Below, in pieces: positions 42,303 through 54,100 of a stretch of DNA of 64,000 bases. The stretch's first letter is position 1, and the number at the start of each line of letters is the position of its first letter. The stretch lies in contig JAYJMM010000117.1 of the NCBI GenBank assembly GCA_037349105.1, forward strand, positions 3,472,001 through 3,536,000, read 5' to 3'. The position numbers and the translations under genes were made by a program. This stretch comes from Limnomonas spitsbergensis (Eukaryota; Chlorophyta; Chlorophyceae; Chlamydomonadales). Under the pieces are notes generated by a model, which saw only the letters and a program-made list of their open reading frames with translations, had not been told where the DNA came from and did no database searches.

Positions 42303-43098
42303 ATCAGTAACATCAGCACCGATACAGTGACATTGGACCCGGTGGAGTAACATCAGCACCGATACAGTGACATTGGACCCGGTGGAGTAACATCAGCCCC
42401 GATACAGTGACATTGGACCCGGTGGAGTAACATCAGCACCGATACAGTGACATTGGACCCGGTGGAGTAACATCAGCCCCGATAGAGTGACATTGGACCC
42501 GGTGGAGTAACATCAGCACCGATACAGTGACATTGGACCCGGTGGAGTAACATCAGCCCCGGTAGAGTGACATTGGACCCGGTGGAGTAACATCAGCACC
42601 GATACAGTGACATTGGACCCGGTGGAGTAACATCAGCCCCGATACAGTGACATTGGACCCGGTGGAGTAACATCAGCCCCGATAGAGTGACATTGGACCC
42701 GGTGGAGTAACATCAGCCCCGGTAGAGTGACATTGGACCCGGTGGAGTAACATCAGCCCCGGTAGAGTGACATTGGACCCGGTGGAGTAACATCAGCACC
42801 GATACAGTGACATTGGACCCGGTGGAGTAACATCAGCCCCGGTAGAGTGACATTGGACCCGGTGGAGTAACATCAGCCCCGATAGAGTGACATTGGACCC
42901 GGTGGAGTAACATCAGCCCCGGTAGAGTGACATTGGACCCGGTGGAGTAACATCAGCCCCGGTAGAGTGACATTGGACCCGGTGGAGTAACATCAGCACC
43001 GGTAGAGTGACATTGGACCCGGTGGAGTAACATCAGCCCCGGTAGAGTGACATCAGCCCCGGTAGAGTAACATCAGCCCCGGTAGAGTGACATCTGAC
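42303..43098. repeat. 40-bp satellite, about 20 copies
   Basis: The unit is GTAACATCAGCACCGATACA + GTGACATTGGACCCGGTGGA. Copies differ mainly at CACC/CCCC, GATA/GGTA and ACAGTG/GAGTG, giving an apparently mixed pattern of unit types. The final units are shortened. No coding potential is inferred. Confidence 0.95.
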
Positions 43099-43274
43099 TC
43101 GCTGATGAAGCAAATGACATCAGACTCTTATCTCTATGCTGTCATTTCAGAGCCCTTTTGGCAGCCTGCTCGACGGTCTTGGCATATGAGTTGCTGGGGG
43201 AAACATGTGTAGGCCAGACAAAACAGATCGAGCGCAGAGCCATGGACAGTCCCTGACCTACCTAAAAGCTTTCA

Positions 43275-43385
43275 GTACTCAGGAGCCTTGATCCCCTGGA
43301 ACCCTCCCCCCCTTCAACAGTAGCCTTGATCCCCTGGAACCCTCACCCCCTACTAAAGGAGCCTTGATCCCCAGGTAGCCTGTCG
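43275..43385. repeat. Three copies of AGCCTTGATCCCCTGGAACC
   Basis: A short tandem of about 48-55 bp units; the third is diverged (CCCCAGGTAGCC). Confidence 0.75.
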
Positions 43386-43602
43386 ATGACCAATACAATA
43401 TCATCATACCCCCGATTCCTGCCACCCCATCAGTGATGGATTTTCAGTGAGTCTTTTATAAAGATATGCAGGCTGAAATTGAAACTGAACACTGAATATG
43501 GACAAGCCTCAATACTCAACACTTTATCCCGCACTCCCTGCCATGCACCCATATAGTCATATACCCCAGAATGTCCCTCCCCTCTGGCCTCCTCCCTCCA
43601 CG

Positions 43603-43712
43603 GCTGATGTTTCGTTTGCTGTCCTAGCTTATTATTTTTGTGCTCGTACTGGTTTGCGGGCGCTTATCCCATGCATCAATTTTCAAATGTGATGCTCTGC
43701 TTGACTCTAAAA
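43603..43712 (+). repeat. Dispersed repeat family R3, copy 3
   Basis: TTTCGTTTGCTGTCCTAGCT...GGGCGCTTATCCCATGCATC...TGTGATGCTCTGCTTGACTC aligns with the copies at 34318 and 40639. Confidence 0.65.
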
Positions 43713-43859
43713 ATCCACAAAATCACAAAGAAATCACGAGTCTGGAGGCGTGAATGAGCCATTTAGCAATGAAAACATATTCAAGGGCTATGGTGGTGTC
43801 CCCTCCCAGACTCACCTCGGCATCAACAAATCATCGGGCCTGGTGCTCCTGAACATGTC

Positions 43860-43925
43860 AATGACATTATACTTCTGAGCCCTTCTGAAAAAGGCTTGGC
43901 CACGTGGACGCCCAACAGTCAAGTG
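43860..43925 (-). mobile_element. LINE 3' tail
   Basis: GTCAATGACATTATACTTCT, GAAAAAGGCTTGGCC, ACGTGGACGCCCAACAGTC: a diverged tail of the AAAAAGGCT subtype. No clear direct repeats flank it. Confidence 0.7.
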
Positions 43926-44127
43926 TCCCTGTGCATGTGCGTTAACCCGTGAGGTCGGCACCGAAACGAGTAAATGATACAGTGACGCCGTTTCCATAAA
44001 GCAGGATGCATCTCCACATGGCCTGCATCGGGACATCTGTTGAGAGTGAGACTGCCGAGACGCCAGTTTGGATGGGGACCAAAGAAATTTAGCCAGAGTA
44101 CCGGTACTGGCCACTAGAATTTGTGGA

Positions 44128-44548
44128 GATTTAATTTTTTGTAAAAGCTGTAGAGCATGAGAGAAAGATTGCGGCCTCTGCCCCTTTCGCGGTCCCTGAC
44201 GGCAGAACGGTCCTGAGCACAGTGTGTTTCCAGGCCCACTTGTATTGGCCAGGCATAGAGCTGCACTTGCTTCAGGGTTCAGAGGGCGTGCCTGCTGCTG
44301 AACCTCTTAATCCTGATGCTGAAACACGAGTCTTACGGCCCCCAAGTTCATTCCCTCTGGCTCCTTCGTCAGCTGAAAATAGCGGAATTAATGACGAATT
44401 ACAACAGACCCCAGACCTTGATCAACTGGAAGGCACCAGTGATATCCAGGAGTTCTGTCAGTACCGGTATTCCTTCATGTTGGAGGCCTTGCAGGCTCTT
44501 GAATGCATGGTACACAAATCGCCAGATCCTCCAGATTTTGATGTATAA
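44128..44548 (+). CDS. Possible terminal exon of an unidentified gene
   Basis: A frame without stops runs from about 44128 to TAA at 44546-44548, about 139 codons. A good acceptor, TGTGTTTCCAG, lies at 44224-44234. After it the product reads AHLYWPGIELHLLQGSEG and ends MVHKSPDPPDFDV. The residue composition looks coding, but no upstream exon and no family could be identified. It may be chance. Confidence 0.25.
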
Positions 44549-45284
44549 GACCCTCGCTTGGGACTGTTAAAATAGCATTGGCATTAGTATTAGAGGGCTT
44601 ATCTTGGCACATGCAGTTTTGGATCCTTGTTCCCACATGATGTTTAGAGGCTTGCCTCCACGGAGTTTAAATAGCCTACCTAAAGGTACATACGGTACGT
44701 GTCATTACAGGTATGCTGTATTTGGTGTACATGAGACGCAACTCATGTGTTGTTTTGCCTCTACAGTCTAAGCTAGGTTTAATGCACTGACAGCAGTGGT
44801 AATCTTAGTCAATTTTGTTAGTCGACTCCCGAAGGGCGGCCCCCTAGTGGCACCAGTAGTGGCACTGCCTAGCCATTCAATTGGGACCTATCCTTGACCA
44901 ACCTACTAACGGTATTCCAAGCACTAGGGCTGGCTGCATCATCTTCCACGGCCGCAGGCCTAGTCTGTCTGACGTACAGCTGAAGCACCCTTATTTAACT
45001 GTGACTGGCAGGGCCGCCCTGCAGTGACGGCTCCCGGTACCGGTTTATGGCATGCGTCACTCCCAGCAGCTGTTATGGCACGTACATATCGGTACCCCAG
45101 GCCCTGCCCCAGGCTGATCCAATGGCACACAAATGGAGCCCATTGTTAAATTGGTCGTTTCGGCTGGTTGAGATAGCCATAATGTGTTGCTATGACCATG
45201 CAGATCCTTGGGTGTGGTACCAGGGCAAGTGGTACGGGTGAGGAGGAAGGGTGAGCCCCCCCAAGAAGTACAGGTCTAGAACGG
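44549..45284. other. Intergenic, nothing recognised
   Basis: Contains scattered ACCGGTA/GGTACC palindromes. No gene or repeat array is supported. Confidence 0.35.
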
Positions 45285-45400
45285 TGCATAACCGCTGGGC
45301 CCTGCTGAACGCCCGGCCACGTGGGGCTAGTAGGGAATGACTAGGCTCAATTCCAGCTACACGTGAGGAGCCATGGTAGAATCTTCTTGCCGACCCTGAA
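45285..45400 (-). mobile_element. SINE copy (body and tail)
   Basis: In reverse complement: ACCATGGCTCCTCACGTG, TAGCTGGAATTGAGCCTAG, then CCACGTGGCCGGGCGTTCAG and CAGGGCCCAGCGG. This corresponds to the second half of the SINE at 34465. It lies about 75 bp upstream of the VDAC start codon, so it could overlap that gene's 5' UTR or promoter. Confidence 0.65.
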
Positions 45401-45474
45401 GTGTGGACGACTCAGCAATTATTCCAGCTCACACGACCAAAACCACCTTTCCGTTTTAAAGCAATTCCTTCACC

Positions 45475-46819
45475 ATGCCTCACTACGCTGACATTGGCAA
45501 GGTAAGCGCCCTGTGGTTGGCTCCGTCATGATGTTGCCGGGGCTTCCTAACCCGCTCGATCCAACGCTTTCAGGCCAGCAAGGACCTGTTCCTGGGGAAC
45601 CCCAAGAGCGGAGCGTTCACGTTTGATCCCAAGCTCTCATTCGCCTCGACGACCACGAATGGCGTCGCTTTCGCTGTTAATGCCGTTAAGAAGGCAGAGA
45701 AGATCGACGGTACCCTTAAGATTTCCTATGGCACCAAGAAGTACAGCGGTGACTGCACAGTCGATCCTGCCGGAAAGGTCATGGTGGCTGCTTCCCTCTC
45801 TGACGTCGCCCCCGGCCTGAAGCTCTCTGGCAGCGCTGTGCTCCCCGATCCCTCGTCTGCCAAGCTGGGAGTCGACTACGTGTTCCCCTACCTGAGCATC
45901 AAGTCCACCGTCGCCTTGACAAGCGCGCCTGTCATTGACATAGCCGCAGCTACCAGCTACAAGGGATTTCTGCTCGGAGCCGAGACCGGCTACGATACCT
46001 CCAAGTCGGCCTTGACGAAGTATAACCTGGGCTTGGGTTATCAGGGGCCAGACTTCCAAGTCACCGCTTTCCTTGCAGACAAGGCCTCCACCACCAAGCT
46101 GTCCTACACCCACGCTGTCAACAGCTCCTCCACTGTTGGAGCTGAGATCTCAAGGAAGGTCGAGTCTGGAGACACCACCTTCACGCTCGGCTACTCAAAG
46201 AAGCTGGCATGCGGCGCCCTTGCTAAGGTCAAGGTACGAGGCACTGCCATCGTTCCGCCATGCATGTGAATGCCTGTGGACCTCGCTAGCAGGTTTCCAG
46301 TGTTGTCCTATTCGTGCATGCTTTCAGCCCATTCTTCCTATTTGCTGCTGGTTTGCCTTCCTCTATGGTTGCAAGGGCACCTCAAATTTATAGCAGGGTA
46401 TGTATGTTTGCGCCAGGCTTGTGTCACCCCAGAGTGCAAACTTTGCCCAGCAAAAAGTAATATGGTGAATATAGTTTGATACTGGCTATTCGAATGACCA
46501 TTGCCCGGAGTCGCATAAAGCCAAGTCTTGCACATGGCCTGCCCATGCCCTTCCTTTTGGCCTGCCCATGCCCTTCCTTATGGCCTGCCTATGCCCTTCC
46601 TTTTGGCCTGCCCGTGCCCTTCCTTATGGTCTTCCCATGCCCTTCCTTATGGCCTGCCCATGCCCTTCCTCATGCATGCAGGTGGACAACAGCGGTACCG
46701 TCTCTTCGATGTACGAGACGAGGCTGGCCACTGGCGAGAAGGTGGCTGGCTCTCTGCAGGTGCAGGCAACTGACCTAGCCAAGCCCGCCAAGTACGGGTT
46801 TGCCCTCGACCTGTTTTGA
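45475..46819 (+). CDS. VDAC: Mitochondrial porin (VDAC)
   Basis: Three exons close in frame: 45475-45501, 45574-46233, 46682-46819. That is 825 nt, 274 aa, typical of VDACs. The start is ATG in the context CACCATGCC. The product is the voltage-dependent anion channel of the mitochondrial outer membrane, a 19-strand beta-barrel passing ATP, ADP and small metabolites. Seen: the N-terminal MPHYADIGKASKDLF helix region; alternating polar/apolar strands such as GTLKISYGTKKYSGDCTVD; GYDTSKSALTKYNLGLGYQ; FQVTAFLADKASTTKLSYTH; and the C-terminal KPAKYGFALDLF. No signal peptide, as expected for a barrel inserted from the cytosol. Intron 2 ends in a tandem polypyrimidine array. Confidence 0.94.
46546..46680 (+). 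repeat. 23-bp pyrimidine-rich array at VDAC acceptor
   Basis: About six copies of GGCCTGCCCATGCCCTTCCT plus TAT end directly in CATGCATGCAG|GTGGAC, the acceptor of the last VDAC exon. The polypyrimidine tract of this 3' splice site is thus itself a minisatellite. The copies contain no AG, so only the terminal acceptor is usable. Confidence 0.88.
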
Positions 46820-47664
46820 TGAGCTGGGATATGGCGGCTGCGGGCCTCTTGCCCAGCTGCAGCCTTAGCAGGACTCTTATGTCGCCTCTTAAACTCGCCT
46901 CTCGCTAATTTATTATTTTTTCAGTGAGGGTCTCATCCGCCCCGAGTTGGTGCCCCGTTAAGATTCTTGTGGCTGGGCAAAACAAATACAGTGGAGCTTT
47001 CACCTTGTTTGCTTGATGATGCTGATGATGTCAGCGTGTTGTGGCTTTTTTTGCCTCGTAACTGGTCTGAGCTCATTGCCGCAAGGCCTGTCATTTTCGT
47101 CAAGCTTAGTTCCACTGGATCCTTGCAATTGGATGAATCACATATTACTGATGGTCTGATTCGGTCACAAATAGCACGACGGCCAAGCTTGGGTAGTGAT
47201 TGTTGACTGCTGCATTATTGGGTTGGGCAAAGAGGAGGTTGATGACACAGGTCTGAAATAGGATCGAAGGCTCATTGCGACACTGAACCTTTCCTCAGTT
47301 CAAACCACAGGACAGAAATGACTCTTGTGCACTGGCGGAGGGGCCGATCGACTATGCTGGCATAAATGTGCAAGTTCTATGCTTTCTTTATCAGCACAGA
47401 ACTTGCACATTTCTGCCAGCCACAGATTATCTGTCCCCCTCAAGTAAATATGCAGAACAATTTCTTTATAAGAGTTCTTTTTCTCATCAAAGAGAGGATA
47501 GTAGCACAGCTTGGATCGTAAAGGGGATTGCGCCTAGGACCCACATGAGCGTCAAACCTGTGAATCCTGTTGAAACGCCTCAACCCTCAGCCACGCGAGA
47601 AGAAAAAACCTGGTGAGGTTAAGGAAAGGATGCGATAGTGCAATATAAGGGAAATTTAAGTAGC
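46820..47664. other. VDAC 3' flank with one strong hairpin
   Basis: Holds the VDAC 3' UTR. A hairpin at 47357-47419 has arms CTGGCATAAATGTGCAAGTT-CT and AGAACTTGCACATTT-C-TGCCAG: 22 bp with one mismatch and a 19-nt loop. No gene is recognised. Confidence 0.6.
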
Positions 47665-47710
47665 TCAATGACGTTACACCTCTGGGCCCTGCTCAAAAAG
47701 GCTCGACCAC
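47665..47710 (-). mobile_element. LINE 3' tail (AAAAAGGCT subtype)
   Basis: CAATGACGTTACACCTCTGG, then GCTCAAAAAGGCTCGACCAC. It is 5'-truncated, with no clear target duplication. It lies just left of a second, independent tail insertion. Confidence 0.8.
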
Positions 47711-47726
47711 ATGAATTGAAGCAGGT

Positions 47727-47766
47727 CAATAACGTTACACGTCTGGGCCCGCTCAAAGCTCGGCCG
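47727..47766 (-). mobile_element. 40-bp LINE-tail insertion with 14-bp TSD
   Basis: CAATAACGTTACACGTCTGG...AAAGCTCGGCCG is flanked by perfect repeats GAATTGAAGCAGGT at 47713-47726 and 47767-47780. It ends at the same tail base as the inserts at 29398 and 63708. Confidence 0.92.
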
Positions 47767-47780
47767 GAATTGAAGCAGGT

Positions 47781-48147
47781 ATCATGCTATGTTGGTGCAT
47801 GTCCTGAAATGAGCGCCAATGACACGTGTCCTCTGCTGCATGTTAGCGGCGGGGTCCCATACCACCGCTACCAGTGAGTGCCAAAACCACACCAATGCAT
47901 TTCCCAATTCTGTCGGTAACAGTTCTGGTTTAATATACCTGTCATGCAGTTGTTGAAAACTTCGTATGCTGCCATCGTGCTGATCTGCGGTTGTATACCC
48001 GCTAACGGAAAATAAAATCGGCCCAGTAACCCGTTCACACTAGGTCGGCCATGTGCCTGATCATATTCCGATGATATCATGTCACTACGACTGGCGTTCG
48101 CTCCTTGCAAGTAGCCACAATCCTTCCATTTCAAATAGGAAGCAGTC
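47781..48147. other. Upstream region of ChlD
   Basis: The presumed promoter and 5' UTR of the plus-strand ChlD gene. A minus-strand open frame of 177 codons (48401-47868) crosses it, but this is the shadow of ChlD exon 1. No motif was identified. Confidence 0.4.
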
Positions 48148-51100
48148 ATGCAAAATACCCTGCCAACTTGGGGCTTCAGCTCCACGAGGAGGCTACTGGG
48201 ATCCTTCAAGCCCGTATACTCGGGCGAGAATGTAAAGGCTCCCTGCGGCGTCTCTAAGGCAATCGGGAACTTGGCCTTCCGCCAGACTCGCTCCGTCAGT
48301 GTTACCGCGGCAGCCACTGAGCTATCGGCAGCTGAGCTGCGCGGTAAGCCAAGCGCCATGAGGCAGCCGAACACCAACCTGACCCACGCTGGCGCAATCA
48401 AACCATTCCTTTATCGCATTTTGATTTCCAGCATACCACCAATAATCCAAATTCCTTGTCGCACCTCCTCCTCTTTCGCAGCAAACAAGGTGGCCGAGGA
48501 GGAAAACATCGGGTTTGACGTCGCGAGGGACAGCAGGTGACAATTCACATTCGCTACAGCCCGTGCCAGCCGCTCTGCACGCCGCGCACTAAACGCCGCT
48601 GACCCATTACCAACATATAGCGGCATGCAACTTAATTATGTGGTCTCCTGTCATGTCTCACTCCTATGCAGCATCACTTGCATGTGCACCCCCGACATGA
48701 TGACCGGGACAGCACACCCCCATGCGTTATGCCCTGGCCTTACTCGACCTTTCCCGCAGCCCATGGCTGTTAATGGCTTCACCTCGAGGTCCCTCAGCCC
48801 TCGCCCCCCTGCTCCCCTCACCCGTCAGCGTTCGCATGCGCTCGACGGTTTCCCATGCGCCCACCCCTGCCCGAACTCAGGCTGTACCGCTCGCTGCCAC
48901 TAACAGCGGTCGTGGGGCAAGATGATATCAAGCAGGCTCTGCTGCTGGGGGCTGTTGACACTGGACTGGGTGGAATTGCCATTGCCGGCAGACGTGGAAC
49001 TGTAAGTTGGATTTAGGGTTACCACATCTGGATCCTAGAGTTAGGGTTAAGACTTCTTGACCATTCTGTTGAATCAGGGTGTGGGATGGTCTTCAGACTG
49101 CCACACAGGTGCCCCCTGAAGGCAGTTGGATGCACTTATAAGCAGGTGGATGCCCTGAAAAGGCAGTTGAATGCCTTCAAATAGCAGTCTGAAATTGTAA
49201 ACGCCTGGCTGCAACGTTCTCGCGGTGCAGGAAGCCATGTAGGGTCATCCAGGCCGCAATATGGCAGTGGCCAGGCTGGTTCTTTGAAAGTCCTGGTGCC
49301 CTGCATCAGGCCTGAAGCGAATTGACTAGTCCAAAAGCCCTCCTAGAGTGTAGGGTTTAGGCTTTAAGTGAGTCATCATCTGCCGAGGTATGGAGCGTAG
49401 GTATAGACATACCTACAGGCTTGAGGCCATAAAAGCTGCGTGCTAGGAACGGAGTAAGATGCATCCTTTTCCCGTCACACTTCTTGCTAGGGCCAGGCCC
49501 AACCGTGCCCCGGTGCAGGGCCATCCTCCTCAGATGCGTCCCTCCGAAATACACACATCTCCCCCCCCCTGCTGCCTCGCTCTCCTCCATACTTTCGGCT
49601 CACCCCCCCTGCCCACCCGCTCACCTACGCACACACTCATATCTCCCCCCTTCCCCGCCCCCCCTCTCCCCTTCTCACACTCATCCTCCCTGACACCACT
49701 GACCCGCTCCCCTGGACACACTCATCCACCTACCCTGCTGCCCTGCTCCCCTTCACACACTCATCCTCCCCTCCCTGCTGCCCTGCTCCCCTTCACACAC
49801 TCATCCTCCCCTTCCTGCTGCCCTGCTCCCTACCTGCAGGCCAAGTCCGTGATGGCCAGGGGCCTGCTGGCTCTGCTGCCACCCATTGAGATTGTGGATG
49901 GCAGCTGGTGCAACTCCGACCCTGACGACCCCCGAACCTGGGAAGTAGGTGCCTTGTCTGGGACAACCATGCGTATTCTTTTAGTAATGGGGGGATGAGG
50001 GGGCAGCTGGGGCCTCTTGAGATTGTGTATGGCAGCAGGTGAAACCCCGACCTCAACGACCCTGGAACCTGGGAGTTTCATGCCTTCGCCTGATCTCACC
50101 TGATCCTGGGGTGATGGGAGGGCAGCTGGGGCCTCAGGAGATGCTCCTTCAGCTCTGTTTAAGCCCATTGAGCCCAAGCCTTGCTGGCTATTTCATTTCT
50201 TTGGAGCAGGGCACCCCTCTCATCTGATCTCTTTCAATCCTGTAAGGTCGTCGCCTTTCCACCGTCCTAGTCACGACCACTGCCAACTACATGGCATTGC
50301 TGTCTCACAATGGTTTCAGAGCTTAATGATGGCGTGCTTGCTCGCAGGCTGGCCTTGCCAACAAGGTCGCCGGGCTGCCCGAGGTGCCGCGCAAGCTACG
50401 CGAGGCCCCGTTTGTCCAGATCCCGCTGGGCGTGACGGAGGACCGGCTGGTGGGCACTGTGGACATTGAGGCATCAATGAGGGAAGGAAAGACGGTGTTT
50501 CAACCAGGTGTGAAGGGGCTTGGGGTTAAGGACCCAGGCCTAGGGTTTTGGACCTAGGGCTAGGGCTTAGGGCTGTGGGTCAACAGAAGGTGGTTGAGAG
50601 AGAGATGGTGTGTCAACCAGGTGTGTGAAGAGAGGGGGGTGAGAGAGACGGTATTTCAACCAGGTGTGAAGGGGGTTGGGGTTCAGGACCTAGGGCTAGG
50701 GCTTAAGGCTTAATGTTAATAGAGTGAGGTTGAGAGAGAGATGATGTGTCAACCAGGTGTGTGAAGACTGAAGAGAGGGAGGTTGAGAGACGGTGTTCCA
50801 ATGAAGTGTGTGAAGAGAGGGGAGGGGTGAGAGAGTGTCGTGTTTCAACCTTGTGTGTGAAGAGAGGAAGGTTGAGGGAGGCGGTGTTTCTTCAGAGAGG
50901 CCGGCGGTGGATGAGGATGAATGTGAGGTTTCGACGATGTGCCCCGTGGGAATAGATTTCGCGGTTGTCTGGATAGTTTTGACGATGTGCAAAATGCTTG
51001 GCCAGCAAGAGCAGCGGTTGGGGAATGGAGAAAGCGGTTGGGGGCAGCCGTCAATTTTTGGCGGTAGCGTGGCTGGACTTGGCTCTGCTGGCGTGGGGCT

Positions 51101-54100
51101 GCCACCGCTCCAGGGGCCTCAAGCCATTGTCCATTGCCAAGGTTGGTCTGGGGCGCACCGAAAGCAACCAGTGCCTGCCATGTGCACGGCCTTGCGCCCC
51201 ACTTGGATGCGAGTTCAGGGGCCAGGTTAGCGGTGAACTTCAACCGGGAAGGACTGAAGTGTTGCAGCTTGAGAAAATGTATTTCTTGCTTTTCAAAACA
51301 CCTCCCAAGGCTGATGCGCTCCTCCCCCACCACATGAATCACCCCCGACTGTGAGCGGGTCACGTGCGTTTGCCTGCCCTTTTCTGCCACATCAGCGACA
51401 GTACAAACCTGAGCGCCTCTCCCCCCTCTCCAAGCCGTTTATCCCAGACCTGCTAGTGTGGAGGCCCAATGTGGTATTCCTCTCTGCCTTGTAGGCGACT
51501 GTTGGGCCTGAATCCTCTCTCCCTCGCCCCGCCCCGCCCCTGTGCCTTCATCTCAGGCCTGCTGGCCGAGGCCCACCGAGGCATCCTGTACGTGGATGAG
51601 ATCAACCTGCTGGACGATGGCATTGCCAACCTGCTCCTCACCATCCTGTCTGATGGCGTCAACGTGGTGGAGCGCGAGGGCATCAGCATCAGCCACCCGT
51701 GAGTGGTGGTGTTTTTTAGGACCAAGAACCCTACACCCTAGGTCCTCAACCCTTAACGTGGTTGAGCGCAAGGGCATCAGCATCAGCCACCCGTGATTGG
51801 TGGTGATTTATAACCTTAACCCTAAACCCATCAGCATCAGCCACCTGTGATTGATGGTGATTTTCAACCCTTAATCCTTAACCCTAAACCCATCAGCATC
51901 AGCCACCCGTGATTGGTGGTGATCTTCAACCCTAAACTCATCAGCATCAGCCACCCTTGAGTGGTGGTGATTTTTAACCATGACCCCTAGAGGGCCCGTC
52001 AGCAGGCACTCGTGAGAGGACATCAGTTGTGTAACCCTGAACTCCAGATCTAACAGCAGCATGAGCCACTGGTGAGTGGATCTGGGTCCTGGAAAATCGA
52101 TCCCTAGATTCACAGAGGGCAGCAGCCACCTGTGGATATTGCTGAAGCAACCTCGGAGACCATGGACCCTAGATTTATCAGCATCAGGTACCCGTGAGTG
52201 GATTATGGTTCAGTAATGGTAAACCCGGAGCTTCTAGCACCATTGTTATAATCAGCTGTCTGTGAGTGGTTTAGGTTCAGGAACCCTACACCCGTCTGCC
52301 CTACCCAAACTTATGTGCTTGAATGCGTCTGTAGCACATTTGCATGCTTGGCCTAGCTGCAGAGGAAATGGTCACGCAGTTCGGCGGCTGTGACAAATGA
52401 AATATGGAAGTTGTGATAATGTCACCCACTTCAGAAGCCGAGATACAAACAAAATACGTGAATGTCCATATCACTAATTTTAAATGTAGTCCTCCAGCAG
52501 AACCATAGCTGTCTGTCAAGGCAGCCTCCCCTCCCCCCTCATTACTGCCCCCATCCCGAGCCGCGGCGTTATCTCTTTTTAGCGCCTAAAAATCCCCTTC
52601 TTTGCCCTCCCCGCACCCGCCTCCAGCTGCCGCCCGCTCCTGATTGCCACCTACAACCCCGAGGAGGGCTCCCTCCGCGAGCACCTGCTGGACCGCATCG
52701 CCGTCACGCTGTCCGCCGACGTGCCCAACACCTTCGACGAGCGTGTGCGCGCCATCGACGCCGCCATGCGCTTCCAAGACCAGGCCATGACGGTCATCAA
52801 GGAGACGGACGAGCTCACGGACGCGCTCAAGACATCGGTGAGAGGGCTTGGGGCTGGGTTGGAGGTCAGCTGAGGCTGGGCACTCGAGACATCGGTGATA
52901 GGGGTTGGGGCTGGGCGCTGAGTGCATGGGTGCCCTTGACGCCGCCATGCGCTTCCAGGACCGGGCGATGGTGGCTAATTTCAAGGTGACTGATCACCCA
53001 ACATGTGTGCCTAGGACCTTAAAGAGGAGGCTAGGCTGAGCTTGGGTGAGTGTCAGGGGTGATGAGGCCAAGAAGCTGGATACGGGTTTGGGGTTTTGGG
53101 GCGGCAAAGCTTTGACGCCTAAGGTTGTTTAAGGGCCGAGATTGGAAGCGGAGCGGAGTAACGGTGGGGCATCTCGCCTACCCCTCCTTGTCTCACCCCT
53201 CCTGTTGCACTGCCTTCTGGCTGCACATCTCACCACTTCCTTCAGTTGTTGGCCAGTGGTAAGCAAATCCCTAACTGAATCCCATTCGTGCCCCTCCTCC
53301 CGTCTCACTGCCCCCGTAACGTCATTGAATCCCCTCTGTGCATATCTCTGCCTCCCCATGCCCTCCCTCCCGGCTCACAGCCCCCCCCCGCGCCTCCCCA
53401 TGCCCTCCCTCCCGGCTCACAGCCCCCCCCCCCGCCTCCCCATGCCCTCCCTCCCGGCTCACAGCCCCCCCCCGCGCCTCCCCATGCCCTCCCTCCTCCC
53501 GGCTCACAGCCCCCCCCCCCGCCTCCCCATGCCCTCCCTCCTCCCGGCTCACAGCCCCCCCCCCCCACCTCCCCATGCCCTCCCTCCTCCCGGCTCACAG
53601 CCATCCCCCCCGCCTCCCCATGCCCTCCCTCCTCCCGGCTCACAGCCCCCCCCCCCGCCTCCCCATGCCTTCCCTCCTCCCGTCTCACTGCCCCCCCCTT
53701 GCCTCCCCATGCATCCCCTCCAGGTCATATTGGCGCGCGAGTATCTCAAGGATGTGCGAGTGGCGCCTGAGCAGGTCAAGTACCTAGTGGAGGAGGCGCG
53801 GAGGGGCGGCTGCCAGGGGCATCGCGCAGAGCTGTTTGCTGTCAAGGTGCGACAGAAAGTTTGAAAGGACTGCCTTGTGGTTGTGAGCAGTGTGCCACCT
53901 ATGTATCCAACTCACTCCTCCTCCCCCCGGCCTCTGATCCTCTCTTCCTCTCTTACTTATTTGACCCTTCCCTACTCCCCGTCTCGCGCCCTACTTTCCC
54001 CCCTCCTACTATCTGGCTCGTGTTTCCCTCCCTTGTCGTCTAATACCAGCCTATCTTCCTCCTCGTCACATGCCCCACTTTTGCTCCTTCTTGTATCCGT

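Noticed and set aside
47868..48401. Minus-strand 177-codon frame with a signal-peptide-like start
   Set aside because: It is antisense to ChlD exon 1, whose plus-strand frame, donor and phase fit the ChlD model.
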